A stretch of 64,000 bases of DNA, from positions 2,666,001 through 2,730,000 of the forward strand of contig NC_015730.1 of the NCBI RefSeq assembly GCF_000154785.2, written 5' to 3'. The notes under the pieces are model-generated. The model saw only the letters and a program-made list of their open reading frames with translations. It had not been told where the DNA came from and made no database searches. The position numbers and the translations under genes were made by a program. Origin of the DNA: Roseobacter litoralis Och 149 (GTDB lineage Bacteria; Pseudomonadota; Alphaproteobacteria; Rhodobacterales; Rhodobacteraceae). This document shows positions 43,690 to 52,375 of the stretch, piece by piece. Numbering within the stretch: position 1 is the stretch's first letter; the number at the start of each line of letters is the position of its first letter.

Positions 43690-43775
43690 GATGATTTCTC
43701 CTTCGAGGGACAGGTTCGTGCAGTATTCCTATCGCATGATCGCGCTTCACCGATCTTGCGCAGGGGTTCAGCCCG

Positions 43776-43803
43776 CTATACTTTGGTATAGTTTAAATAA
43801 ACT
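43776..43803. promoter_or_regulatory. Two overlapping palindromes between the kinase operon and the response regulator
   Basis: CTATAC-TTTG-GTATAG (43776-43791) overlaps AGTTTA-AA-TAAACT (43790-43803). They lie in the divergent 267-bp spacer, about 90 bp before the minus-strand start. This is a possible binding site for the adjacent NarL-type regulator. Confidence 0.45.
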
Positions 43804-43956
43804 AAAGCACGTTAACACCTTGCTGGGCGCTATGCCTTAAGACTTCGAGGTGACATGATGACAGGGGCGGTGCAAAAAGAAATGATCCCGACGCATCGAT
43901 CCCGCGCGCGTGCGCTATGTGGTGTATACGGTGAAAGAACTTAGCAGGTAACGGTA

Positions 43957-44571
43957 ATGCGGATATTGTTGGCAGATGATCACGGGCTGGTCCGCGACAC
44001 GATCTCGGCCTATCTGGAGGCGGAAGGGCGCGCGGCTGTAATCGCCGTTGAAGACTATGCCGAAGCGATGAAGGTGCTGAGCAACAAGGGACCCTTCGAT
44101 CTGGTTCTTCTGGATTTCGGCATGCCCGGCATGAATGGGCTGGACGGTTTGTCCGATGCGATCAAGAAGCATCCCAATCAGCCGTTTGCGATCCTGAGCG
44201 GCACCGCCCCGAACCGAATTGCACAACAGGCGGTCGAGCGTGGCGCCATCGGATATCTGCCCAAATCAATGGGCGCAAAATCACTGGTCAATGCGGTGCG
44301 GTTTATGATTGCCGGGGAAACATATGTACCGGCCTCCCTTATGGGAGAGAGCGGCGAGACGCCCGAAACCGAGTTTAGCAGGAAACTGAGCCAACGGGAA
44401 AGACAGGTGTTGAGCGGGTTGTGCACCGGCAAATCAAACAAGGAAATCGCGCGCGATCTGGATCTGCAGGAAGTCACGATCAAGTTGCATGTGCGCACCT
44501 TGTGCAAAAAGCTCGACGCAAAGAACCGCACGCAGGCCGCCATGATTGCGCGCAACGCAGGGTTTGAATAA
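43957..44571 (+). CDS. NarL/FixJ-type response regulator
   Basis: 204 residues. The receiver has D7/D8, phospho-acceptor D53 (LLDFGMPG) and K in GYLPKSM. The LuxR-type HTH is SQRERQVLSGLCTGKSNKEIARDLDLQEVTIKLHVRTLCKKL. It is divergent from the hybrid kinase operon, and is its likely partner. A ribosome site (CAGGTAACGG) is modest. Confidence 0.92.
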   Translation: MRILLADDHGLVRDTISAYLEAEGRAAVIAVEDYAEAMKVLSNKGPFDLVLLDFGMPGMNGLDGLSDAIKKHPNQPFAILSGTAPNRIAQQAVERGAIGYLPKSMGAKSLVNAVRFMIAGETYVPASLMGESGETPETEFSRKLSQRERQVLSGLCTGKSNKEIARDLDLQEVTIKLHVRTLCKKLDAKNRTQAAMIARNAGFE

Positions 44572-44734
44572 GCCGCCTTCCTGATGGACGAAACTGTCAA
44601 ACTGCACCTATCCTTTTGGTCATAGTGCACCTCTTTTTTGTGCGTGACCCATCCCTCCGCATGCGGGTGCTGGCCGTCTTGGATCGCTAGATAACATCTC
44701 AATTGAAGTTAAGTGACCAGTGATGGAGTCGACG

Positions 44735-45298
44735 ATGAATACCCCCGAGCGCCCAAAAGGCGGCAGTTCCTTTTTGATTGCAAACTGCGTTTTGTTGCTT
44801 TGCACTATCACGGTGGCTTTTGTCGCAAGTCTGTTCGTGATCTCGCAAGCTTCTGCCGTGACGCATGTCCAAGCCCCCGTGCCGCCGCTGGTAAAGCTGG
44901 ACGATCAGATTGCCCATCTTTTGCACGAGGCAAAGAATGAGCTTGTTGAAAAAGACAAGGCCCTCGAAGCGCTGCGCGATGAGCTCAACAATGGGTATGT
45001 CGTTGCAAAAGACATCGACGTCACCGAAAGCGATCAAGCCTATTGGTTGTCAGAGCCAAAGTTGATGTTGGGCGTGAACCGTCTTTCGGGCGGCAGTCTC
45101 CTGATCAGCTTCGCCGATCAGCAGGAGATCATCTCCATCGGTCAGCGCATCGACTTCAAGGTTGACGACTGCGACTGTTTCCTGCTCCTGAAGTCGAGCA
45201 CCTTTGGCCATGCCAGCTTTCGATATGCCTGTACTCCGGCCACGCAGGAACCGGTCCGCGATGTGCGAAACACATTCATCGACGCAAAGCTGAACTGA
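44735..45298 (+). CDS. Single-pass membrane protein of unknown function
   Basis: 187 residues from the ATG at 44735, which has GGAG eight bases upstream; ATG 44723 or GTG 44720 would add 4-5 residues. One helix (CVLLLCTITVAFVASLFVI) is followed by a short coiled-coil-like stretch (LLHEAKNELVEKDKALEALRDELN) and a beta-rich periplasmic domain containing DDCDC. No family was recognised. Confidence 0.7.
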   Translation: MNTPERPKGGSSFLIANCVLLLCTITVAFVASLFVISQASAVTHVQAPVPPLVKLDDQIAHLLHEAKNELVEKDKALEALRDELNNGYVVAKDIDVTESDQAYWLSEPKLMLGVNRLSGGSLLISFADQQEIISIGQRIDFKVDDCDCFLLLKSSTFGHASFRYACTPATQEPVRDVRNTFIDAKLN

Positions 45299-45315
45299 AC
45301 CTTGACCGGTCCTTT

Positions 45316-45420
45316 AGAGCGTCTGACGAAATACCATAAACATGAAGTGTCACGTAACGCGTTGAAATCTTTGATTTCAGGCAGCGCTACGTGATTCAGC
45401 TTTTTCGCATGACGCTTCAG
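45316..45420. repeat. Nested palindromic intergenic element (MITE/REP-like)
   Basis: Outer arms AGCGTC-NNN-CGAAA and TTTTCG-NNN-GACGCT enclose a strong inner hairpin: CACGTA...TGAAATC-TTT-GATTTCA...TACGTG (45351-45393). About 105 bp in all, non-coding, with two nested levels of symmetry. This structure is typical of dispersed intergenic palindromes. Copy number elsewhere could not be tested. Confidence 0.55.
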
Positions 45421-45535
45421 GCTGCGAGCAACGCGCGTTTCAAAAACCAGACCCTGCATGAATGCATCCACTTGCGGTTGGAAAACCTGTGGGCTGTGGA
45501 TATAGATGCCAAGGGCTGGAAACGGAGCGAAGAGC

Positions 45536-46087
45536 ATGCAGACATTTCATTTAATCCGACACGCGCAATCGATGCATAACGCGTTGCAGCAAGCAGGACA
45601 GCCTGATCCGATGGTGCATGACGCCGCGCTGACCGAACTGGGTCTGGAACAGGCGCAGCGGCTGGGGACCGAGATCGCGGAGGCACCGGCCTTTGATCTC
45701 GTCGTGGTCACGCCCTTCACCCGCGCCTTGCAAACTGCCTTGCGGGTCTTTGGCCAGAGCACGGCCCCGCGCATGATCCTTGATCTGCACCGCGAATATC
45801 TGGAAAACTATTGTGACGTGGGCCGCAGCCCTGCCCACCTTGGCAAGCTCTTTCCGATGTTCGACTTTGCGCACCTGAATGATCCTTGGTGGTATGTGGA
45901 TCACACCTCGGATGCCGTTTACGAAAAAGAGCCTGCATCGGTTTCAGCTCGGCGGGTGGAGGATTTCAGCGCATGGCTCAAAGCGAGACCGGAACAAACC
46001 ATTGGTGTCGTCGGCCATGGCACGTTTCTGCATGCTTTGACCGGCCACAGGTTCGACAACGCGGAACGCCTGATCACCAGCCTCTGA
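45536..46087 (+). CDS. Histidine phosphatase (phosphoglycerate-mutase-like) protein
   Basis: 183 residues. FHLIRHAQSMHN carries the catalytic RH; VVTPFTRALQTA, then the second-site histidine in VGHGTFLHALTG. REYLENYCDVG and WWYVD place it near fungal/plant-like PGM-like phosphatases. Substrate unknown. The ATG at 45536 follows CGGAGCGAAGAGC and starts immediately before the RH motif, as is usual. Confidence 0.88.
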   Translation: MQTFHLIRHAQSMHNALQQAGQPDPMVHDAALTELGLEQAQRLGTEIAEAPAFDLVVVTPFTRALQTALRVFGQSTAPRMILDLHREYLENYCDVGRSPAHLGKLFPMFDFAHLNDPWWYVDHTSDAVYEKEPASVSARRVEDFSAWLKARPEQTIGVVGHGTFLHALTGHRFDNAERLITSL

Positions 46088-46156
46088 ACCCGTTCTCAGA
46101 CCCCAGTGGCGGGCAGCAGTTGAAGCCCCGCCCGGTATGATTCCAATTGACAGTTT

Positions 46157-46385
46157 TTACCCCAGCTCAATTCCGGCCGCCTCCTGATCCGGCAACAGGG
46201 TTTTGACCTCACCCATCGCGAGGTCAAATCTCACTGCGGTTGTCGCGCCGAGGAAGGAAACCGTTGCCACGGTCGCACGAAATCCTTGCCTGGGCAGGCG
46301 CAAGATGACGGAGACATCGCCGCCCGGCGTTTGCTGACTGTGCGGAAATCCGGCATCATTGAGCGAGGCATCCGCCCCGCCTCAT
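46157..46385 (-). pseudogene. Remnant of an iron/spermidine-type ABC ATPase (TOBE domain only)
   Basis: The frame reads GGDVSVILRLPRQGF, then RATVATVSFLGATTAVRFDL, MGEVKTLLP and a stop at 46157-46159. This is a C-terminal TOBE domain such as ends FbpC/PotA-type ATPases. No Walker A/B or signature remains upstream, so only the tail survives. Confidence 0.5.
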
Positions 46386-46391
46386 TAACCC

Positions 46392-46830
46392 TCAAGCCCG
46401 ACCCGTTCCATCCACATGGCGCGAAACGATCATCAACAACAGGATTAGGATCAACAGCCCAAAGATCAGCACCGTCGCCAGCGCCGTTAACCCGGCCTCA
46501 CAACTGCGCGGTAGTTTCAGGAAGGACCCCTACGCAGGATTACCTGTGAGCGTTGTGAACCCTTTGGTGCCCAGAATGATCCGGCTTGCGATGAACACCA
46601 GCCCGACCAGCACCAGCAGGACAACACCGTAGACGGAGGCCTCGGGTGGCGAATATCACCCGGTCAATTGGGTGCGTTGGCCCAGCAGCGCCAGCGTAGA
46701 GCCCAGCATCGTCGCCCCGGGTGCCACGATCAACGCAACCAGAAGGGTCGAGGGCAAGGCGCCACTGCCCCAGATTATGATCCCGACGGCGCATCCCGGA
46801 ACCGGCGCATGTATAGGTCGCCATCAGCTT
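46392..46830 (-). pseudogene. Degenerate membrane-permease remnant
   Basis: Different frames give GALPSTLLVALIVAPGATML, a stop, VYGVVLLVLVGLVFIASRI, a stop and then LTALATVLIFGLLILILLLM before a stop at 46392. These are hydrophobic helices of a broken membrane protein. Their position just upstream of the ATPase tail suggests a permease from the same lost ABC operon. The family is not certain. Confidence 0.42.
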
Positions 46831-47021
46831 CTTTACGCAGGGCCGCCAATATATAAAGCGCGGCCAATTGATTTACCTTGCCCGCACAGATAGCGTCATA
46901 TCTCATGCACAATCAGCTGCAGAACGCTGTGCGGGCCGGGCTTTTTCTGGCAGTTCAATCTGAACGAACACGGCGGTTGCCTGGCTCCGACATTCGCAAG
47001 TACTGCGGAAAGGAACGACAA

Positions 47022-47339
47022 ATGAAACTGAAAGCACTCTCCCTTGTTTTCGCAGTATGCGCCTCAAGCGCGGCCGCCGACCTGATTGTCATTAACGACC
47101 GATACGTGGTTCCCAAAGAGGATGTGCGCGGATATTTCTACCGTGATCGCGACAGTTTGACGGTTTTTGACATCCGCTGGAGCGACTGGTCGACGCAATA
47201 CAGATGCGCGGATGAATACGACCGCGCCAGCGTGACAGCGGCGTCACTGAACCTTGTCGTGCAGATGAAAGACGCCCTGTCCCTCGACTTCGGAGAGTTT
47301 CTGGAAAGCGAAGGATTCACCGATTGCCGGAAGTTTTGA
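47022..47339 (+). CDS. Small secreted protein of unknown function
   Basis: 105 residues with a signal peptide (MKLKALSLVFAVCASSAAA) then a mature domain DLIVINDRYVVPKEDVRGYFYRD and two cysteines (C64, C102). An AAGGAACGAC ribosome site precedes the ATG at 47022; the longer frame upstream is not coding-like. No family was recognised. Confidence 0.7.
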   Translation: MKLKALSLVFAVCASSAAADLIVINDRYVVPKEDVRGYFYRDRDSLTVFDIRWSDWSTQYRCADEYDRASVTAASLNLVVQMKDALSLDFGEFLESEGFTDCRKF

Positions 47340-47509
47340 CGAGACCGTTAAGGCCGATTTGAAGTGCGGGGATCGTCCTGAAATGAGCGACGAGGATGCC
47401 GTTCAGAAGCGGCACTTGATACAGGTTTTCTCTAGCGGGTAAGAGATTTGCAGCCGGTCAAGCGTTTTTACAGCCCGGTTTTCGTTTCATGAAGCCACAC
47501 GGCAGATGA

Positions 47510-48250
47510 TTACACGGCGCCCAGAATAGCTGCCAGATCATCCTGAGGTTCCTGACGCGCCTCCATGTTGAGGCCCGCCTGAATGTGCGTGAGGTGCGAT
47601 ATCAACAGTTGCTCGGCCAGTTCCGGGTTCTGTGACCGGATCGCCTCGAGGATGTTACTGTGTTCGTCATCCGGGCAACTGACTTTTTCTGATGACCCGA
47701 ACAGGCCGACGATCAGTGACGTTCTTGTGACGAGCTCGCGCATCATGCGAAACACGAATTTGTTGCCGGTCGCCTCGGCCAGCTTTGTGTGGAATTCACC
47801 TGACAACCGAATGATTTCGGTACGCTGTTTTTGCGCGCGGGCCTTGTCCTCCAGAGCGATATGTTGGGTGAGCAGCGTCAGATCAATATTACCGGCGTTT
47901 TGTGCCAGTTGACGCACCAAGGGCGGTTCGATCAGCAGCCGGGCCGCGAAAACGTCGTTCGCCTCGGATTTATCCGGACAGGCGACATAGGCCCCTCGAT
48001 TTGAATGCAGCTCTATAAGGCCCTGACTCGACAGCAGCAAAAGCGCCCGTCGGACCCGCATCCGCCCTACCCCAAAAGTTTCGCACAGGCGCGCTTCGCT
48101 CAACTTTGTGTTCGGGGCCAGCCGTTGCTCCATCACCGCTTTGTAGATGCGCTCAACGATGAAATTCTCATCCGTTCCCGACTTAGGGTCTGATGTTGCA
48201 CCGCTTTTCTGTTGCGGGCTGGAGGACACAGGATCACTTTCGAGACGCAT
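47510..48250 (-). CDS. GntR-family (FadR/VanR-type FCD) transcriptional regulator
   Basis: 246 residues. The winged HTH is about residues 30-95: ERIYKAVMEQRLAPNTKLSEARLCETFGVGRMRVRRALLLLSSQGLIELH. The FCD ligand domain follows (ARLLIEPPLVRQLA, EFHTKLAEATGNKF, DDEHSNILEAI, ISHLTHIQAGL) with metal-binding histidines. It diverges from a branched-chain-type transporter and is its probable regulator. ATG 48250 is preferred to GTG 48262, but both are possible. Confidence 0.88.
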   Translation of the reverse strand: MRLESDPVSSSPQQKSGATSDPKSGTDENFIVERIYKAVMEQRLAPNTKLSEARLCETFGVGRMRVRRALLLLSSQGLIELHSNRGAYVACPDKSEANDVFAARLLIEPPLVRQLAQNAGNIDLTLLTQHIALEDKARAQKQRTEIIRLSGEFHTKLAEATGNKFVFRMMRELVTRTSLIVGLFGSSEKVSCPDDEHSNILEAIRSQNPELAEQLLISHLTHIQAGLNMEARQEPQDDLAAILGAV

Positions 48251-48341
48251 TCTTTTTACCACTTCGGCTGCTCGCCAACGCTTAAACCTTCATCATTGTT
48301 AGGCCAAGCATCAGAACTTGTCGACAGATTTGACAAAAGTG

Positions 48342-48362
48342 TTGACAATTATTGTTAACAAT
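48342..48362. promoter_or_regulatory. GntR operator candidate and -35-like box before the transporter operon
   Basis: ATTGTTAACAAT (48351-48362) is a perfect 12-bp palindrome. It overlaps the space after a TTGACA box (48342-48347) and lies about 96 bp before the binding-protein ATG, between divergent genes. FadR-subfamily GntR proteins bind short palindromes like this. Confidence 0.5.
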
Positions 48363-48458
48363 CGTGAAGTGACGCTGCGGCACGCGTGGAGTTTCCATTC
48401 AACTGCCGGCCAAGAACGGCGTGGATCACGCCAAGTTAGATTTCAACGGGAGTTAAGA

Positions 48459-49646
48459 ATGCAACGAAGATCACTAATGAAGGCAGCTGCGACAGCTGCA
48501 ACTCTGGCAGTATTTGGTGCAACCACAGCCGCGGCCGAGAATCCGGTTTTGAAAATCGGCTTTGTGGGCGTGACCAGTGGCCCAGCTGCTGCATGGGGTA
48601 TTTCCAACCAACGCTCAATGGAGGCCCGCGCTGCCTGGATCAACGAGACCGGCGGCTACACGATTGGTGATACCACTTACGATATCGAGATCGTGTCGTT
48701 TGATGACCAGAAAGACCCCAAGCGCGCCATCGCGGGCATGGAAAAAATGGCCCAAGAGGGTATTCACTATGTCGTTGGACCAAACGTTGATGATGGCGCG
48801 GCCGCTGTTCGCCCCGTCGCCGAAGCAAACGACATCATGTATTTTCCATATGCGTTCCCGAAGGAGTTGTATTCCGCGCCTGCGTCAAACGCCGTGCTGG
48901 GTATGATCGCCAACTATCAATCAGGTCCTGCGATTTATAAGCACCTGATGGAGAACGAAGGCGTCAAAACGGTTGCTTTCATTGCCGCCAATGAATCTGA
49001 TCCACTGAGCCAGCGCGAAAGTGGCGTAGCTGCAGCAAAAGAGCTGGGTCTGGAAGTCGTTTCTGACAACGTCACCTATCAGGTGGACACCACAGACTTC
49101 ACACCTGTGCTGACGCCAATCCTGCGTGCCCGCCCTGACCTGCTTGTGCTGTCGGGTGTGTCGCCTGCCAACGCGCCACAGCTCATCCGCTCCGCACGTG
49201 AGTTGGGTTTTCAAGGCATGATCTCGACCGAAACCGCACAGGATGCAGGCGTTCTGGCCGAAGGTGCCGGTGATCTTGCCAATGGCTTTATCTCGGTGGG
49301 TGGCGCGTCCACACCAGAGCTGGCGTCCCCGATGATGAATGAATTCGTCGAGCGCTACACAGCCATGTTTGGTGAGTACAACGACGAATCCAACACCAAG
49401 GTCTACGCGCTTGAGTATATCCTTGAGACACTCAAAGCCACGCCGGGCGCCATTGAAGATGTAGCTGCATTTCAGGCGTCCATGGACGATTTCTCAGCGC
49501 CAAACCCCTATATGAACGGCGACGAGCAACTGACCTATGTGGGCATGACCTCCTTCGGCCAAAAGCGTCAGATCGCTGTGCCCCTTGTTGTCAACGTCTA
49601 TCAGAACGGTGCGTTTGAAACGATGTTCATCGCGCGCGTCGACTAA
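48459..49646 (+). CDS. Branched-chain-amino-acid/urea-type ABC substrate-binding protein
   Basis: 395 residues with an Arg-rich signal peptide (MQRRSLMKAAATAATLAVFGATTAAA). The mature part is a Leu/Ile/Val-type fold: VLKIGFVGVTSGPAAAWG, NQRSMEARAAWINE, KRAIAGMEKMAQEGIHYVVGP, VAFIAANESDPLSQRE. The ligand is not defined; the operon ends in a hydantoin-racemase-like gene, so a cyclic amide or related N compound is plausible. GGGAG precedes the ATG. Confidence 0.9.
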   Translation: MQRRSLMKAAATAATLAVFGATTAAAENPVLKIGFVGVTSGPAAAWGISNQRSMEARAAWINETGGYTIGDTTYDIEIVSFDDQKDPKRAIAGMEKMAQEGIHYVVGPNVDDGAAAVRPVAEANDIMYFPYAFPKELYSAPASNAVLGMIANYQSGPAIYKHLMENEGVKTVAFIAANESDPLSQRESGVAAAKELGLEVVSDNVTYQVDTTDFTPVLTPILRARPDLLVLSGVSPANAPQLIRSARELGFQGMISTETAQDAGVLAEGAGDLANGFISVGGASTPELASPMMNEFVERYTAMFGEYNDESNTKVYALEYILETLKATPGAIEDVAAFQASMDDFSAPNPYMNGDEQLTYVGMTSFGQKRQIAVPLVVNVYQNGAFETMFIARVD

Positions 49647-49663
49647 ACCATCACACACGATAC

Positions 49664-49691
49664 ACTGCTTCCGGCATTGCCCGGAAGCAGT
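49664..49691 (+). promoter_or_regulatory. Stem-loop after the branched-chain-type binding-protein gene
   Basis: ACTGCTTCCGG pairs with CCGGAAGCAGT across a 6-base loop. No T run follows. It probably protects the binding-protein mRNA, as at two other places in this window. Confidence 0.7.
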
Positions 49692-49738
49692 TCCCACCCG
49701 ACGGATCGTTCGGGGTTAACCACAGAAAGAAAGTGCTC

Positions 49739-50608
49739 ATGGAACAGGTAATGGCCAATGGGGTCTATCTGGGATCTCAGTATGCGATGATCGCACTCGG
49801 ATTGACCCTGATTTTCGCCTTGATGAATGTTCTCAACTTTGCCCATGGGCAGATGTATGTCATCGGCGGGTTCGTCACATATACATTTTACGGACAATGG
49901 GGCGTGCCGTTTGTACTGGCCCTGTTCATGTCCTGCATGACGCTGGCTATCATCGGCGCGCTGATTGAACGATACCTATTCGCCCCGGTGATTAAGGGCT
50001 CTGCGCGGGAAGAAAGCACAATGCTGCTCGCGGCGGGTATCGCGTTTTTGCTGGATGCGCTGATCCTGTTGATCTTTGGCGAAAAGCAACGCGGTGTTCC
50101 CAAGATCGTCGACGGAGTCTTCAACTGGGATTTCCGCCTGATCATGCCCTATGACCGTATATTGATCTGCGTGCTCGCCATTCTCTCAATCGTCGCCTTC
50201 ATCGCCCTGATGCAATATTCCAAGACGGGCCGCGCGCTGCGAGCGCTGGCGCAAGACCGCACAGCCGCGCAATTGATGGGCGTCAATGTTGACCGCTATT
50301 CGATGATCGGTTTCGCGCTTGGTGCCATGCTGGCGGGACTGGTCGGTGGCTTGCTGGTCACGATCACCGGCGTCAACCTTGGCATGGGCGGTCCGACCTC
50401 GATCAAAGCCTTCATGATGGTGATGATTGGCGGCGCTGGTGTGATTTCGGGTGCGATCTGGGGCGGGTTCATCCTCGGCTTCATGGAAGCCTTCGGCCTC
50501 GCTTACCTGTCGCAATACGGTGACATCACATATCTGCTGATCTTTGTATCGCTGATGATTTTCCTCGCGATCCGGCCTCAGGGCCTGATGGGCAAACCCT
50601 GGGGGTGA
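49739..50608 (+). CDS. LivH-type ABC permease
   Basis: 289 residues, about eight helices, with LNFAHGQMYVIGGF near residue 35, GRALRALAQDRTAAQLMGVN, and GAGVISGAIWGGFILGF. It is the first permease of a HAAT-family transporter, 93 bp after the binding-protein gene. ATG 49739 is used rather than a GTG two codons before it. Confidence 0.92.
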   Translation: MEQVMANGVYLGSQYAMIALGLTLIFALMNVLNFAHGQMYVIGGFVTYTFYGQWGVPFVLALFMSCMTLAIIGALIERYLFAPVIKGSAREESTMLLAAGIAFLLDALILLIFGEKQRGVPKIVDGVFNWDFRLIMPYDRILICVLAILSIVAFIALMQYSKTGRALRALAQDRTAAQLMGVNVDRYSMIGFALGAMLAGLVGGLLVTITGVNLGMGGPTSIKAFMMVMIGGAGVISGAIWGGFILGFMEAFGLAYLSQYGDITYLLIFVSLMIFLAIRPQGLMGKPWG

Positions 50609-50615
50609 TGGCGTC

Positions 50616-51593
50616 ATGAACTTTTCAAAAATCCAAATCCTCGGCGTTCTGGCCTTTCTGGCTGTGGTCTTCGTGGGCATCCCCATCTTCATCGCAGCAA
50701 CGGGCCGGTGGGACTTTTACTTCACGCTGACCTCTGTCGCGCTGCTGGCGATTGCAAGTGCGGGCGTCTGGCTGACCTTCTATATCGGCCGGATCAACAT
50801 CGGACAGGGCGCATTTGCGCTGGTCGGGGCCTATGTCTCTGCGATCCTCGTGGTCAAGGCGGGGTGGTCCTTTTGGATCTCGCTGCCAGCGGCAGGGCTC
50901 TTCGCGGCCTTGGTTGCGGTTCTGATTGGCCTGCCGATCCTGCGCCTGCGGGGGGTCTATTTTGCGATGATCACCTTGGTGTTGACGCAGGTGGCGACGT
51001 TGACTGCACTGGCCCTGCCCATCACGAACGGGGCCAAGGGCATCACCAATATCCCCCTGCCCGGCGCGATCTCGGTCTTTGGCATTCCGCTGGTTCCTGA
51101 TTTCGCCACGTTGGAAAACTCCCGGATGGCGTTCTATTTCACGGCAGTCATCCTGATGGTCATCACTTACGCCGCACTTTACCGGCTCGTGAACTCGCGT
51201 CTGGGGCACCTGTGTCGCTCCATGCAGCAGAACGAGGAGCTGGCCAGCTCCATCGGGGTGAACATTACCTACATCCGCATCCTGATCTTTGCGATCTCCA
51301 GCTTCTTCGGGGGCGTGGGGGGCGCGATGTTCGGGTCGATCTCGCAGTCGGTCTATCCTGCGACCTTCGTGGTCAAGGACTCGGTTGATTTCATGCTGAA
51401 CTGCTTCCTCGGCGGTCTGGGCTTTGTCTTTGGCCCCATGCTCGGGACACTGGTTCTCTATTTCGGCTGGGACCTGCTGTTTGAATTCGGAAAGTATCAG
51501 ATGCTGATCTATGCAACGCTGCTGATCCTGATCATCCGGTTTCTGCCAAACGGGTTGCTGAGCCTTCGTTTCGGTAAAGGAGGTGGCAAATGA
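50616..51593 (+). CDS. LivM-type ABC permease
   Basis: 325 residues with about nine helices: GRINIGQGAFALVGAY, GLPILRLRGVYFAMITL, MQQNEELASSIGVNI, and GGLGFVFGPMLGTL. It pairs with LivH. It overlaps the LivG-type gene by 4 bp. Confidence 0.92.
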   Translation: MNFSKIQILGVLAFLAVVFVGIPIFIAATGRWDFYFTLTSVALLAIASAGVWLTFYIGRINIGQGAFALVGAYVSAILVVKAGWSFWISLPAAGLFAALVAVLIGLPILRLRGVYFAMITLVLTQVATLTALALPITNGAKGITNIPLPGAISVFGIPLVPDFATLENSRMAFYFTAVILMVITYAALYRLVNSRLGHLCRSMQQNEELASSIGVNITYIRILIFAISSFFGGVGGAMFGSISQSVYPATFVVKDSVDFMLNCFLGGLGFVFGPMLGTLVLYFGWDLLFEFGKYQMLIYATLLILIIRFLPNGLLSLRFGKGGGK

Positions 51594-52372
51594 GCGCGCT
51601 TCTTCAGGTCAAGGACGTCACCAAGAAATACGGCGGCCTGATCGCCAACAACGCGATCAGCTTCGATGTGGCGGAAAACGAAATCCTGTCGGTGATCGGG
51701 CCAAACGGGGCTGGCAAATCAACCCTGTTCAAGATGATATCTTCGTTCACGCCGACTTCGTCTGGCGAGGTGCTCTATCGGGGCGAGCGTATCTCCAACC
51801 TCAAACCCCATATCGTCGCGCGCAAGGGCGTGGTGCGGACCTTTCAGGAAACCACGATTTTCAAAAGCATGACGGTGCGCGAAAGCGTTGTCGTGGCCCA
51901 GCACCTGCGTGCCAAGGCGTCCCTTGCGGGATATTTCTGGGGCTCGAAAGTCGCCCATGACGACATCACGGCCTTTGAGAAATACGCCGACGAACTCCTC
52001 GAATTTCTGGGGATGAGCGAGATCAGCGCCGAACAGGCCAGCAACCTGCCGCAAGGTAGTTTGCGCGCGCTTGGCATTGCAATCGGGCTTGCGACAGACC
52101 CAAAGGTCTTGCTGCTTGATGAGCCTTTCGCGGGCATGAACCACGATGAGACCATGCGCATGGTCGATCTGGTGCGCTCCGTGCGCGATGAGCGCGGCGT
52201 GACGGTCATGCTGGTCGAACACGACATGCCAGCGGTCATGACCATCTCGGACCGGATTGTCGTGTTGAACTTTGGCGAAAAGATTGCCGAGGGCACACCG
52301 TCCGAAATCCAGAACAATGAAAAAGTCATCGAGGCCTATCTGGGCAGCGCCGACGACGAAATCGGGATGTAG
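51590..52372 (+). CDS. LivG-type ABC ATP-binding protein
   Basis: 260 residues. Walker A GPNGAGKST; the usual signature is altered to NLPQGSLRALGIA instead of L-S-G-G-Q; Walker B VLLLDEPFAGMN; switch VEHDMPAV. The altered signature is typical of this family's degenerate LivG proteins (LPxGxxRxL). Confidence 0.92.
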   Translation: MSALLQVKDVTKKYGGLIANNAISFDVAENEILSVIGPNGAGKSTLFKMISSFTPTSSGEVLYRGERISNLKPHIVARKGVVRTFQETTIFKSMTVRESVVVAQHLRAKASLAGYFWGSKVAHDDITAFEKYADELLEFLGMSEISAEQASNLPQGSLRALGIAIGLATDPKVLLLDEPFAGMNHDETMRMVDLVRSVRDERGVTVMLVEHDMPAVMTISDRIVVLNFGEKIAEGTPSEIQNNEKVIEAYLGSADDEIGM

Positions 52373-52375
52373 ACC

